NCBI GenBank assembly: GCA_017302135.1
Contig: JAFLDZ010000027.1
Span: 1 to 49,930 of the forward strand
DNA from: Lysobacterales bacterium
GTDB taxonomy: Bacteria; Pseudomonadota; Gammaproteobacteria; Xanthomonadales; Xanthomonadaceae
Length of the DNA stretch: 49,930 nucleotides
Direction of reading: 5' to 3'
Under the pieces are notes generated by a model, which was not told the DNA's origin, did no database searches, and was given only the letters and a program-made list of their open reading frames with translations. The first letter of the stretch is position 1. Each line of letters begins with the position of its first letter. Of this stretch, positions 1 to 8,965 are shown in pieces. The position numbers and the translations under genes are program-made.

Positions 1-182
1 TGTTCCGCGATGCGCCCGCCGAGTTCCTGAAGATGATCGTGGTGCATGAACTGGCGCACATGAAGGAAGCCGAGCACAACAAATCGTTTTACCAGCTGTG
101 CACGCACATGACGCCCGACTACCACCAGTTGGAGTTCGATCTGCGCCTCTATCTAACGCATCTCGATGTCGGGCGGCAATGA
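1..182 (+). CDS. YgjP-like (DUF45) metallopeptidase, 3' end only
   Basis: The reading frame is open from the left edge (first full codon at 3) and ends at TGA 180-182, so only the last 59 residues are present. It shows the zinc-metallopeptidase motif HELAH, followed by a conserved His in the stretch AEHNKSFY and a C-terminal DLRLYL tail, which is the pattern of the YgjP/DUF45 (SprT-like) family. The two motif histidines and the later histidine would bind zinc and the motif glutamate would be catalytic. The true start lies outside the window. The family assignment rests on the motif and its spacing; the substrate is unknown. Confidence 0.8.
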   Translation, partial: FRDAPAEFLKMIVVHELAHMKEAEHNKSFYQLCTHMTPDYHQLEFDLRLYLTHLDVGRQ

Positions 183-244
183 AGCAGCCCCGCGAGCAGC
201 TGTCGAATGTGAAAAGCAGAGCGGAATGACTGTTGCGGCGCAGG

Positions 245-283
245 GCACAAGGCGCGTAGGGCGTGCTCAAGCACGCCTTGTGC
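245..283. repeat. Nested palindrome
   Basis: GCACAAGGCG at 245-254 is the reverse complement of CGCCTTGTGC at 274-283. Inside it, GGCGTGCT (260-267) pairs with AGCACGCC (270-277) around a 2-nt centre. The two pairings overlap and so compete, giving alternative hairpins. No T-run follows, so it is not a standard terminator. Confidence 0.6.
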
Positions 284-510
284 GCGAGATACCGATTTCA
301 GCCGAAGGCCGTCGAAAACACCGACCTAGTTGCGGTTGTAGGACGCATAAGCCGAAGGCGTCATGCGCCATGGAGACATCGCAATCGCCTAACTCCCGAA
401 GCTGGTGCATGACGCCATCGAGGATTGCCGCGTTCGCCGCCGAAAGCGGGCGTTGGTACGTAAAGTAGACCCTGTTGCGGCGCATATGCAGAACCGCGAA
501 CGCAGATTTC

Positions 511-612
511 GTAGGATGGATTGAGCGAAGCGATACCCATCGAGCTTTGGAAAAAAAGTATGTGCTGTTGTCAATAAAAGCGATGTGTATCGCTTTGCTC
601 AACCCATCCTGC
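511..612. repeat. Inverted pair of GTAGGATGG-type units
   Basis: The left unit (511-541) begins GTAGGATGGATTGAGCGAAG. The right unit (582-612) is its imperfect reverse complement and ends CAACCCATCCTGC. About 40 bp separate them. The unit resembles the pair at 4236-4380 (same GTAGG start and an AGCGnAGCG core), which suggests one family of short interspersed repeats. Confidence 0.65.
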
Positions 613-698
613 TTTGCTTCTACGCCTTTGAGTCGGCTTGTGGTTTCAAACCCGCAGGCGCAAAGTTGAAATAGGACCGCTACTGTCAGGGAAGATCA

Positions 699-3600
699 AT
701 GGGCCTCCGCATCGCCACGTTGTTTGTTTGCCAACTGCTCCTGTGGTTTTCGGCGACCGCACGTTGCGCGGACGTCTTCGATCTCGGCGATTTGTACTTC
801 GAGCGGATCGGTGATGAGCGCGTCATCCCCCATGCGATCTCGGCCTTGGCACAGGACGCCGATGGGTTCATTTGGATAGGTACGCAGAAAGGTCTGGTCC
901 GATACGACGGGTACCGATACCGTCGATTCACGGCCAACCCAGATGATCCCGGCTCATTGACCGGAGACTTCGTTCGGTCGTTGTGGTTGGCGCCGGACGG
1001 ACGGCTTTGGGTGGGGACGTATGCCGATGGAGTGTCCGTATGGGACCCCTCCACCGAGAAGTTCACGAGCTTCCGGCATCGTTCGGGCGACGCGAACAGT
1101 CTCTCGAACGACCAGGTCGACGCCATCGCGGGCGCAGCAGATGGTGGGGTCTGGCTGGGTACCCACGACGGCCTCGACCGATTCGACCCTCGGACCGAGC
1201 GGTTTGCCCACTACCGACACGATCCGGCTGATCCTGGGAGCCTGCCGGACAACGACATCCGAGCACTGCTTGTCCGAAAAGGCGGTGAACTCTGGATCGG
1301 TTCGCGTGGAGGGTTGAGCCGCTTCCGCACAGGTCGCTTCGAGCGCGTGCATAGCGACGAAGGCGACTCCCGCTCGTTGGCGGAACAGATCGTCGAAGCG
1401 CTGTACGAAGACGAGCAGGGTCGATTGTGGATCGGAACGCGTCACGGCGGTGCCGCGTGGATCGAGCCTTCCCGCAAAGGCCTGCACAGAGTGGTTGTCA
1501 GCAAGGACCTATCGCGTGGTTTGTCCAACCCTCGTGTCAGGACTGTGGTGCAAGTGGGGAACGACATCTGGATCGGCACGTTTGGTGGTGGCATCATGAT
1601 CGTGGACGCCCTTACCGGCCAGGTCCGACGGCAAGTCCGCCACGATGTCGCCAGCCAAAGCAGCCTCAGCATCGATCTGCTGGGGGCGTTTCTTGTCAGC
1701 AACGATGGGCTGTTGTGGGTCGGCACGTGGGGAGGCGGACTCAGTCGATTCAATCCCGGAAATTCTTCGTTTCGGACTTTGCGCGCCAGTCCAACGAGGC
1801 CAGGGGCGCTGAGTGCGCCCAGCATCCGTTCCGTAACCGAGCTCTCGAGTGGTTCGATCTGGGTCGGCACGACCGGAAACGGAATTGATGTGATCGACCC
1901 GAGCATCGGCGTTGTCGATGGATTCAGAGCAGATCCGAATGTCCCGGGGGCACTCAAGAGTGGACACATTTGGGGAATCGCGGAGACATCCGATGGCGTG
2001 GTGTATGTCGCCACAAGCGAAGGACTCCACAGATATAGATCGGAGGATCGCACGTTTCTCCAGTATTCCCGTGAGGACGGATTGATAGACAACACTGTGC
2101 GGGCACTACTCGCCGACGCTAACGGCGCGCTGTGGGTAGGTACGGTGGAGGGGCTGAATCGACTCGATCCCACACGCGACAAGTTCGAGACCTTTCGTTA
2201 CGCGAATAGGCCGAATGAGGTGTTTGCGACGCTGAGCACCGCTCTGCGGAAGACCGGCGATGGTGCGCTTTGGGTCGGCACTAATGATGGCTTGTATGTG
2301 CTCCCGGCAGGAGGTACGAGGCTCTTGCGATTCGCCCATGACCCCAAAAACCCGTCGAGTCTGCCTCATAACCATGTTCGGAACTTGCTGGTGACAGAGC
2401 GAGGGAAGTTGTGGGTGATGACCGCTTTGGGACCTGCACGCCTGCAATCCTGGGATGGACACAATGCAGTGTTCGAGCCTGTCAGTCGTTACGTCGGTGG
2501 TCTTGGTTCGAAGATCGGGGTCAATCTCCTTGAGGATGCCGCAGGACGGTTGTGGAGCGATCAAGGCATGCTGGACCCGGTCACTTGGCAGGTTCGGGAA
2601 TTCGGTCGGGTCGACGCAGTCGACATCGGGGGAGAGACTTGGGATGGAAGCATGGCCAAGACCCGTGACGGGACACTGCTGTTTGGTGGCGTTGACGGCC
2701 TTTTGATGGTTCGGCCCGACCGATTGAGCGGATGGACCTATCAGCCGCCAGTGCGAATCAGTCATGCCTCTGTGGACGGCGTTTCGAGGCCGGGAAGCGG
2801 CATGCGCGAGTTGATCCTGCCTGCCGGCACCCGGGGGTTCTCGATCGAGTTCTCGGCCCTGGACTACTCCGCGCCGGAGCAGATCCAGTACACCTACCGC
2901 CTCGCGGGGTACGACCCGGACTGGATCCCGACCGACGCCGAGAATCGCCGCGCGACCTACACCAATCTCGACCCTGGCGACTACACGTTCGAAGTGCGTG
3001 CCACCAACCGGGTTGGTGACTGGAGCCCCCATACGCTGTCGATCAAGGTGCGCCAGGTGCCCTACTGGTACCAGACCACGCCTGTCCGCCTGCTCGCGCT
3101 CGCACTGCTGGTCGCCTTGCCCTTCCTGCTCTATCAGTTCCGGGTTCGTCAAGTACGCGCCAGCGAGCGTCGTCTGCAGGCCGAGGTGGAGTCTCGCACA
3201 CGGAGCATCGGCATGCTGAGCGTGATCGGACGGGAAATCACCGAGTCCTTGCGGCTCAACGAGGTGGTGGGATGCGTGTACGTCCGCGTTCGCGACCTAG
3301 TCTCGGCCGATGCCTTTCTGATCGGCATCTACCGTCGCGACACCGAAATGATCGAAATCCCCATGACAATGGAGAACGATACGGCACTGCCTCCTTTTGT
3401 CTGGCGAATGGACGAAACCGACAGGCTCGCGGTGTGGTGCGTGCGGTACGCACGGGAAGTCCATACACGATGCGCTGCCGATGTGCTCCGCTATGTGGGA
3501 GCCAAGCTCCCCCCACTCGAAAAGACGACCAGCATGGAGTCCATTGTGTACTTGCCTTTGCAGGTCGGAGGGCAAGTGGTGGGCTGCATGTCGGTGCAGC

Positions 3601-4232
3601 GGGAGGCGGCTGGCGGCTTCGACGATGTACAGATGGATATGCTCAGAACTATTGCGGCCTATGCGGCTGTGGCGATCGAGCACGCCCTGGCGCACGAGGC
3701 CGCAGAGCTGGCCTCACTCACAGATCCATTGACTCGACTTCCGAATCGGCGCGCATTCATCGAGACGGCACGGTATCAGGCAAGCGTCGCAGCGCGGAGC
3801 GGCAAGCCGTTGAGCTTGGCGATCGCCGACATCGACAAGTTCAAGGCCTTCAATGACGAGTACGGCCACGACGGCGGGGACTTTGTTCTCAAGGAAGTCG
3901 CCAACCTGCTTCGCGAACGACTCCGGCAGCAGGACGTCGTGGCCCGTTGGGGTGGCGAGGAATTCGTCTTCATGTTGCCCAACACAAGTGTGGATGACGC
4001 TCGCCACGTCATGGAGAAGGTTCGCGCCGAACTCGCAGCACGTCGCTTCGAGTTCAATGGCCATCGCTTCGCCATTACGTCGACCTTCGGTGTTGCGGCT
4101 TACGACTGGGCCGGCGATCTGGACGCTGCATTGAAGTCGGCCGACGAGGCCCTGTACCAAGGCAAGCAGAAGGGGCGCAATCAAGTCGTTGTCGCAGAAG
4201 ACCTCGTAGGGTGGAAATCCGGGTCAGAGTAG
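699..4232 (+). CDS. Periplasmic two-component-propeller sensor fused to GAF and GGDEF diguanylate cyclase
   Basis: This 1177-residue protein starts with a signal peptide (about 1-24). Residues ~45-690 are ligand-sensing beta-propeller repeats with recurring WIGT/WVGT ... GLxRFD motifs (Reg_prop type). A Y_Y_Y domain follows at ~715-790 (FSALDYSAPEQIQYTYRLAG), then one membrane helix (~797-813), a GAF-like domain (~850-1000) and a GGDEF domain (~1010-1170). The active site is GGEEF at 1085-1089, preceded at 1076-1079 by an RxxD (RQQD) product-inhibition I-site with the canonical 5-residue gap. It should therefore make cyclic di-GMP in the cytoplasm in response to a periplasmic signal. No histidine kinase or receiver module is present, although the N-terminal half is typical of hybrid kinases. 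The ATG is the only one that leads directly into the signal peptide. Confidence 0.9.
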   Translation: MGLRIATLFVCQLLLWFSATARCADVFDLGDLYFERIGDERVIPHAISALAQDADGFIWIGTQKGLVRYDGYRYRRFTANPDDPGSLTGDFVRSLWLAPDGRLWVGTYADGVSVWDPSTEKFTSFRHRSGDANSLSNDQVDAIAGAADGGVWLGTHDGLDRFDPRTERFAHYRHDPADPGSLPDNDIRALLVRKGGELWIGSRGGLSRFRTGRFERVHSDEGDSRSLAEQIVEALYEDEQGRLWIGTRHGGAAWIEPSRKGLHRVVVSKDLSRGLSNPRVRTVVQVGNDIWIGTFGGGIMIVDALTGQVRRQVRHDVASQSSLSIDLLGAFLVSNDGLLWVGTWGGGLSRFNPGNSSFRTLRASPTRPGALSAPSIRSVTELSSGSIWVGTTGNGIDVIDPSIGVVDGFRADPNVPGALKSGHIWGIAETSDGVVYVATSEGLHRYRSEDRTFLQYSREDGLIDNTVRALLADANGALWVGTVEGLNRLDPTRDKFETFRYANRPNEVFATLSTALRKTGDGALWVGTNDGLYVLPAGGTRLLRFAHDPKNPSSLPHNHVRNLLVTERGKLWVMTALGPARLQSWDGHNAVFEPVSRYVGGLGSKIGVNLLEDAAGRLWSDQGMLDPVTWQVREFGRVDAVDIGGETWDGSMAKTRDGTLLFGGVDGLLMVRPDRLSGWTYQPPVRISHASVDGVSRPGSGMRELILPAGTRGFSIEFSALDYSAPEQIQYTYRLAGYDPDWIPTDAENRRATYTNLDPGDYTFEVRATNRVGDWSPHTLSIKVRQVPYWYQTTPVRLLALALLVALPFLLYQFRVRQVRASERRLQAEVESRTRSIGMLSVIGREITESLRLNEVVGCVYVRVRDLVSADAFLIGIYRRDTEMIEIPMTMENDTALPPFVWRMDETDRLAVWCVRYAREVHTRCAADVLRYVGAKLPPLEKTTSMESIVYLPLQVGGQVVGCMSVQREAAGGFDDVQMDMLRTIAAYAAVAIEHALAHEAAELASLTDPLTRLPNRRAFIETARYQASVAARSGKPLSLAIADIDKFKAFNDEYGHDGGDFVLKEVANLLRERLRQQDVVARWGGEEFVFMLPNTSVDDARHVMEKVRAELAARRFEFNGHRFAITSTFGVAAYDWAGDLDAALKSADEALYQGKQKGRNQVVVAEDLVGWKSGSE

Positions 4233-4235
4233 CGA

Positions 4236-4380
4236 GTAGGGTGGAGTAAGCGCAGCGCAACTCCACCATTGCTCAAAGTCGCGATGCACGCCTGAAAGAA
4301 TCGATTATTTGCACGCTTGGGAAGCGAACAGATTTTCGTCGACTCGATGGTGGAGTTGCGCTGCGCTTACTCCACCCTAC
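4236..4380. repeat. Perfect 34-bp inverted repeat pair
   Basis: The arm at 4236-4269 (starting GTAGGGTGGAGTAAGCGCAG) and the arm at 4347-4380 are exact reverse complements over 34 bp, separated by 77 bp of unrelated sequence. A truncated copy, GTAGGGTGGA, also lies at 4206-4215 inside the last codons of the sensor gene. The pair sits between convergent genes. There is no transposase between the arms and no T-tract, so it fits a small non-autonomous repeat element better than a terminator. It could still stop or stabilise both converging transcripts. Confidence 0.75.
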
Positions 4381-4476
4381 GGGGCTCTTGTGCGTTTTTG
4401 CGTTGCGGCTAGGTCGGTGTCTGGCAGGTGATTCGATAGTGCATCGCAGATCGCCCGTCCACCCCAACGCAACAAC

Positions 4477-6717
4477 TCAACCAAAATCCCCCAACTCGAT
4501 CACGATCGCATCCGGATCCCCAGCCTCGATCGCGCGCGAGACCGCATTGTGCTCCGCGCCTTCCACCCAACTGCGCAGATCGCGCCCGCTTTTGCCGTCT
4601 GCGCGTGCGGCGAGTGCGCGGGTGCCGGTGTCCATATCGAATGCGACCGGTTTGCCGCTCAGCATCACCGCGAGCAGCTGTCGTGCGCCATCGCGGTCGG
4701 GCAGCGGGATTTCGATCTGCTTCGGCAGGCGCGACAGCACGGCGGCGTCGATCTGATCGCGGCGGTTGGTGGCGGCGAGCACGAACACCGGCTGGGTCTG
4801 CGCGGCGATGCCGTCCATTTCCTGCAGCAGTTGGCCGACGATTTCGGTGAGGATCGCGTCCGACTGTCCGCCGCGCGTCGTCGCGATGATGTCGAGTTCG
4901 TCGATGAACAGCAGCGATGGTGCTGATTCGCGCGCGCGCTCGAATATTTCGCGCACTTTCTGGCCGCTCTGGCCGAGAAAGCCCTGTTTGATGTCGGCGG
5001 TGGAGACGGCGATGAAGCGCATCCCGGTTTCGTTGGCCAGGGTGCGCGCGATCTGGGTCTTGCCGGTGCCGGGTGGACCGTACAACAACAATCCGCGCGG
5101 CACGCCGATCCCGCGTTTGCGGAACGTGTCGGCGTGTTGCAGCAGGCCGGCGGTGGTTTTCAGTTCCTTGAGCGTTGCTTCGGACAGGATCAGCGTGTCC
5201 CAGCGCGCGCGGCTGTCGGTCGAGGTGGAGCCCTGTTTGCGCATCGAGGTGGTGAACGCGGCCAGCGCGTCGTCGCCGACCGGTGTCTTCGCGCCGTGTT
5301 CGCGCACGACGCGCTTGGCGAGGCTGCTGAGGTCGCGGCCGGACATGCCCTGGGTCAGCGCTTCGGTCTGCGGCGGCAGCGGCGGCGGAATGCCAAGGCG
5401 CGCGAATTCCCTGGCGAGGATGTCCAGCCGCTGCAGTCCGCCGGGCAGGCCGATTTCGAGCTGGTCCTCGAAGCGCGACAGCATCGCGGAGTCGATCAGG
5501 TCACGGCGGTTGGTCGCGCCAACCACCCAGACGCTCGACTGGCGATCGAAGCCGTCCCACTGCGCGAGGAAGGCGGTGACGATTTCCTCGACGAAACTGT
5601 CGGTGCCGGTGCTGCCGCGACGGCCGAATACGCCTTCGCATTCGTCGACGAAGATCACCGCGCGCGGTTCGCTGCGGGCTTTGCTCCACAGCGCTTTCAC
5701 GTTCTCGCCGCTCTGGCCGATGTAGCCGGATTTCAGATCGGTAAGCGACAGCGGAAAGAACGCGCAGCCCATGCTTTCGGCGAAGGTGCGGGCGATGAGG
5801 GTCTTGCCGGTGCCCGGTGGGCCGTACAGCAGCAGGCCGCGCGTGGCCGAGGCGCTGCCGGCGGCGAAATGCCCCGCGACCGACATCAGCTGCGCTTTCA
5901 CTTTGGGATCCAGCGCCACGCCGGCCCAGACCTTTGCGGGATCGATGGCGGCCTTTCCCTGCGCCTCGCCCGCGCGCAGTGCGCGATTGCGTTCGATCCG
6001 GTTCGCGTGTTTCGCGTTGGTATTGCAGGCGGTATCGAAGGCCAGCGCCAGTGCGCGCACCTTCGGCGGCATCGGCGGGAAGGCGTCGTGCTGCAGCAGG
6101 TCGCGATCCCAGATGATGATCGGCAGACGGCCGACCGTGCGCAGCGGAATGATGCCCAGGCCACGGCCGTGGGTGTCGCTGATCGCGACCACGATGTCGC
6201 CGGGTTCGACTCCGCGCATGCTGCGCCAGGATTCCCAGTCGAAACCGGTGGAGGAGGTCTGCGTGCGCGCGGCCAGATAGACGAACGGGAATTCGCTGCC
6301 GCTGTCGACGTGGGACAGCCGCATCAGCCGGAAGTGATAGCGCGCCAGCAGCATCTGCGGCAGCAGCCAGCGTTCGAGGAAGATCAGCGCGGCGATCGCG
6401 GCGATCACCCACCACGGCGAATACGGCGACAACAGGGACGTCAGTTTCGGGAACAGGTCCGGCTTGTACACGGTGAGGGCGAACACGGCCAGCATCAGCG
6501 CGCCGATCAGCACCAGCCACGGCGAGGGTGTGTGCATCGACACCCGCATGCCGCGCTCGCGGTGGTATCTGGGATGCGCCAGCAGACGGCGCAGGCCGAG
6601 GGTGGCGTATTGCCGGCGCAGCTTGCCGTCGATGCTTCGCGCGAAGGTCTGCAGTTCGGCTTCCACGCCCCGGAGGTCGTCGTCCTTCCGGTCTGCGGCG
6701 CTGTGCTGCGGATTCAC
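4477..6717 (-). CDS. Membrane-anchored protein with two AAA+ ATPase domains
   Basis: This protein of about 746 residues has two predicted membrane helices near the N-terminus (~67-84 and ~102-119) and then two AAA+ modules. Each has a Walker A GPPGTGKT (~299-306 and ~547-554), a Walker B (VIFVDE ~354-359; LLFIDE ~602-607), a sensor-type (G/A)ATNRRD motif and an SRF/SRL arginine-finger region. The layout is like Cdc48/FtsH-type unfoldases, but no HExxH protease domain follows, so it is probably an ATP-driven unfoldase or remodelling factor at the inner membrane. The GTG at 6717 is preferred. A GTG at 6801 would add 28 basic, low-complexity residues and has no ribosome site. Even the preferred start has only a weak purine stretch upstream. 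The substrate is unknown. Confidence 0.75.
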   Translation of the reverse strand: MNPQHSAADRKDDDLRGVEAELQTFARSIDGKLRRQYATLGLRRLLAHPRYHRERGMRVSMHTPSPWLVLIGALMLAVFALTVYKPDLFPKLTSLLSPYSPWWVIAAIAALIFLERWLLPQMLLARYHFRLMRLSHVDSGSEFPFVYLAARTQTSSTGFDWESWRSMRGVEPGDIVVAISDTHGRGLGIIPLRTVGRLPIIIWDRDLLQHDAFPPMPPKVRALALAFDTACNTNAKHANRIERNRALRAGEAQGKAAIDPAKVWAGVALDPKVKAQLMSVAGHFAAGSASATRGLLLYGPPGTGKTLIARTFAESMGCAFFPLSLTDLKSGYIGQSGENVKALWSKARSEPRAVIFVDECEGVFGRRGSTGTDSFVEEIVTAFLAQWDGFDRQSSVWVVGATNRRDLIDSAMLSRFEDQLEIGLPGGLQRLDILAREFARLGIPPPLPPQTEALTQGMSGRDLSSLAKRVVREHGAKTPVGDDALAAFTTSMRKQGSTSTDSRARWDTLILSEATLKELKTTAGLLQHADTFRKRGIGVPRGLLLYGPPGTGKTQIARTLANETGMRFIAVSTADIKQGFLGQSGQKVREIFERARESAPSLLFIDELDIIATTRGGQSDAILTEIVGQLLQEMDGIAAQTQPVFVLAATNRRDQIDAAVLSRLPKQIEIPLPDRDGARQLLAVMLSGKPVAFDMDTGTRALAARADGKSGRDLRSWVEGAEHNAVSRAIEAGDPDAIVIELGDFG

Positions 6718-6989
6718 GTCCTTGCCCTGTCCTGTCGCGATATCGGAAGCCGGATGATAGCCCGCACCCGCCCGGGGACGGCAACGGACGCGGACGGTCA
6801 CGGTTTTGGGGTATGGTGGAGAACTGCCGGCCCTGCCCGGCGGCCACGGTCGCTGCGGACGTGGAAACGGCTTTCAACGTTTTTTCGCGCAATACGGGCG
6901 CTGGGCCCGTGGCGTGTTTTGGAGCGCTTTCCCGCGCCGTGCGACCCCACGGCTGGCGGTCGCGCGCCATTCAATGGAAAGATTCGGTC

Positions 6990-7445
6990 ATGGCGATTCT
7001 CAGTTTCAACGGACGCGTGGACATCGCGGTCGAGCGTTTACGCAACCGATTTCCCGACGCGCAACTGCTCGAAGCGGTGGGCAAGGCGTCGGCCGGATTG
7101 ATCGACCATCCTTCGGCGATCGACCATCTGCACGTGGTGTTCCGACGCGGCGACACGATGCTGCTGGTCGAGGAAACCGGCTACGGCGAATTCGGCAACG
7201 CGGTCGAGCTGGATGTCGAGCCGCCGAAGACCAGCGCCACGCTCGCGTGGCCGATCGAAATGGATCTGCCCGATGCCGATCGGCTGAAGGAACAGTTCGG
7301 CTATTCCGATCCCTACGCCAGCGTCTCGCTGCGCGTACCGCTGGGCGTGACGTGGGCGAATGCGTCGTTCGTGTTCGGCGGCAACACGCAGTGCCCGGAT
7401 GTGGTGGTGGATACGGTAACGGGGCGGGTGTTCGAAGGTCGCTGA
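6990..7445 (+). CDS. Hypothetical protein, 151 aa
   Basis: The ATG at 6990 follows a GGAAAG purine stretch 7 nt upstream. The 151-residue product has no signal peptide and no membrane segment, so it is probably cytoplasmic. The composition is ordinary, with an acidic centre and mixed beta-strand-like segments. I do not recognise the family. It is divergent from the AAA+ gene, whose start lies about 270 bp upstream, so the two could share a regulatory region. It is convergent with accC. Confidence 0.7.
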   Translation: MAILSFNGRVDIAVERLRNRFPDAQLLEAVGKASAGLIDHPSAIDHLHVVFRRGDTMLLVEETGYGEFGNAVELDVEPPKTSATLAWPIEMDLPDADRLKEQFGYSDPYASVSLRVPLGVTWANASFVFGGNTQCPDVVVDTVTGRVFEGR

Positions 7446-7510
7446 GCGGGCGACGTTGGTGGTGGCGCCATCGGTTATTCGAGTCCGATGATCCAGTAGG
7501 CATCACGAAC

Positions 7511-7547
7511 GTCGCCGTCTTTCCCGTATCGCGGAAAAGACGGCGAC
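7511..7547. repeat. Strong hairpin between convergent genes
   Basis: GTCGCCGTCTTTCC (7511-7524) pairs with GGAAAAGACGGCGAC (7533-7547), with a one-base bulge and an 8-nt loop. It lies between the 151-aa gene (stop 7445) and accC (stop 7588). Neither strand has a clean T-run after the stem, so terminator activity is possible but unproven. Confidence 0.55.
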
Positions 7548-7587
7548 ATCCCGCACGACCGTTGCTTTCAGCGCGCCGATCGCGTGA

Positions 7588-8955
7588 TCAGAGAATCGAC
7601 AGCGTCTTTTCCTTGCGCTCGGCCAGCCGCTTTTCGAGATAGTGGATGTTCTGGCCGCCGGTCTGGAAGCCGACGTCGGCCATGATCCGTTGCTGCAGCG
7701 CGATATTGGTCTTGATGCCGTCCACGACCATTTCGCTCAAGGCGACTTTCATGCGCGCGATCGCGGTGGCCCGGTCGGGGCCGTGCACGATCAGTTTGCC
7801 GATCATCGAATCGTAGTTCGCCGGCACCCGATAGCCTTCGTAGATGTGCGAATCCACGCGCACGCCCGGGCCGCCGGGGGCATGGAAATGCTTGATCAGG
7901 CCGGGCGAGGGCATGAACGTGTCGGCGTCTTCGGCATTGATGCGGCATTCGATGGCATGGCCGCTGAGCACGATATCGCTCTGCCGGATCGACAGCTTCT
8001 GGCCCGAGGCGACCATCAGCTGTTCTTTCACCAGATCGACGCCGGTGATCAGCTCGGTCACCGGATGCTCCACCTGGATGCGGGTATTCATCTCGATGAA
8101 GTAGAAGCGGCCGCCTTCGTAGAGGAATTCGAAAGTGCCGGCGCCGCGATAGCCGATGCGCACGCAGGCGTCGGTGCAGACCTTGCCGATTTCGGCGCGC
8201 TGCTCGGGGCTGATGCCCGGTGCGGGCGCTTCTTCCACGACTTTCTGATGACGGCGCTGCATGGAGCAGTCGCGTTCGCCGAGGTGGATCGCATTGCCCT
8301 GGCCATCGGCCAGCACCTGGATCTCGACGTGGCGCGGATTCTCCAGGAATTTCTCCATGTAGACCTGTTCGTTGCCGAACGCGGCCTTGGCTTCGCTCTG
8401 GGTGGTCTGGATCGCGCTGTTGAGTGCGGCTTCGGTATGCACCACGCGCATGCCGCGCCCGCCACCACCGCCCGCCGCCTTGATGATGACCGGGTAGCCG
8501 ATCTCCCGTGCGATGCGCACGTTTTCCTTGGCATCGTCGCCCAGCGGGCCGCCGCTGCCCGGCACGCAGGGCACGCCTGCGGCCTTCATCGCGCGGATCG
8601 CTTCGACCTTGTCGCCCATCATCCGGATGGTTTCGGCGCGTGGGCCGATGAAGATGAAACCCGAGGACTCCACGCGTTCGGCGAAGTCGGCGTTTTCGCT
8701 GAGGAAACCGTAGCCCGGATGGATCGCCTGGGCGTCGGTGACTTCGGCCGCGGCGATGATCGCCGGCATGTTGAGGTAGCTGTCCTTCGAGGCGGCCGGG
8801 CCGATGCAGACCGATTCGTCGGCCATGGCGACGTGTTTGAGATTGCGGTCGACGGTGGAGTGCACCGCGACCGTCTTGATGCCCAGCGCGTGGCAGGCGC
8901 GCAGGATGCGCAGGGCGATCTCGCCGCGGTTGGCGATGACGACTTTATCCAGCAT
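7588..8955 (-). CDS. accC: Biotin carboxylase subunit of acetyl-CoA carboxylase
   Basis: This subunit carboxylates the biotin on AccB using ATP and bicarbonate, the first half-reaction of malonyl-CoA formation in fatty-acid synthesis. The 455-residue length matches the family. Visible landmarks are the N-terminal VIANRGEIALR, the glycine-rich ATP loop AGGGGGRGMR (161-170) and the catalytic stretch EMNTRIQVEHPVTE (288-301). K116, K159, E288 and R292 fall at the same residue numbers as in the well-studied E. coli enzyme. It lies 10 bp after accB on the same strand, as usual for an aroQ-accB-accC operon. The ATG is supported by the conserved N-terminus. Confidence 0.98.
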   Translation of the reverse strand: MLDKVVIANRGEIALRILRACHALGIKTVAVHSTVDRNLKHVAMADESVCIGPAASKDSYLNMPAIIAAAEVTDAQAIHPGYGFLSENADFAERVESSGFIFIGPRAETIRMMGDKVEAIRAMKAAGVPCVPGSGGPLGDDAKENVRIAREIGYPVIIKAAGGGGGRGMRVVHTEAALNSAIQTTQSEAKAAFGNEQVYMEKFLENPRHVEIQVLADGQGNAIHLGERDCSMQRRHQKVVEEAPAPGISPEQRAEIGKVCTDACVRIGYRGAGTFEFLYEGGRFYFIEMNTRIQVEHPVTELITGVDLVKEQLMVASGQKLSIRQSDIVLSGHAIECRINAEDADTFMPSPGLIKHFHAPGGPGVRVDSHIYEGYRVPANYDSMIGKLIVHGPDRATAIARMKVALSEMVVDGIKTNIALQQRIMADVGFQTGGQNIHYLEKRLAERKEKTLSIL

Positions 8956-8965
8956 GGGTGCGTCC

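Larger units (their letters stand above)
183..698. other. Non-coding spacer with several palindromic repeat units
   Basis: This 516-bp stretch has no convincing gene. Short open frames occur on both strands but show no recognisable protein and no ribosome site. It holds a palindrome at 245-283, a GTAGG-type unit at about 338-369 and an inverted pair of GTAGGATGG-type units at 511-541 and 582-612. These look like interspersed repeats accumulated between two genes. The promoter of the downstream sensor gene should lie in the last 100 bp, but no clear -35/-10 pair was found. Confidence 0.6.

Noticed and set aside
4236..4380. The inverted repeats as terminal repeats of an insertion sequence
   Set aside because: Only 77 bp separate the arms and no transposase is present. 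The arms also resemble other short repeats in the window.
5134..7101. A 655-residue open frame opposite the AAA+ gene
   Set aside because: It is antisense to two Walker motif sets and overlaps the start of another gene.
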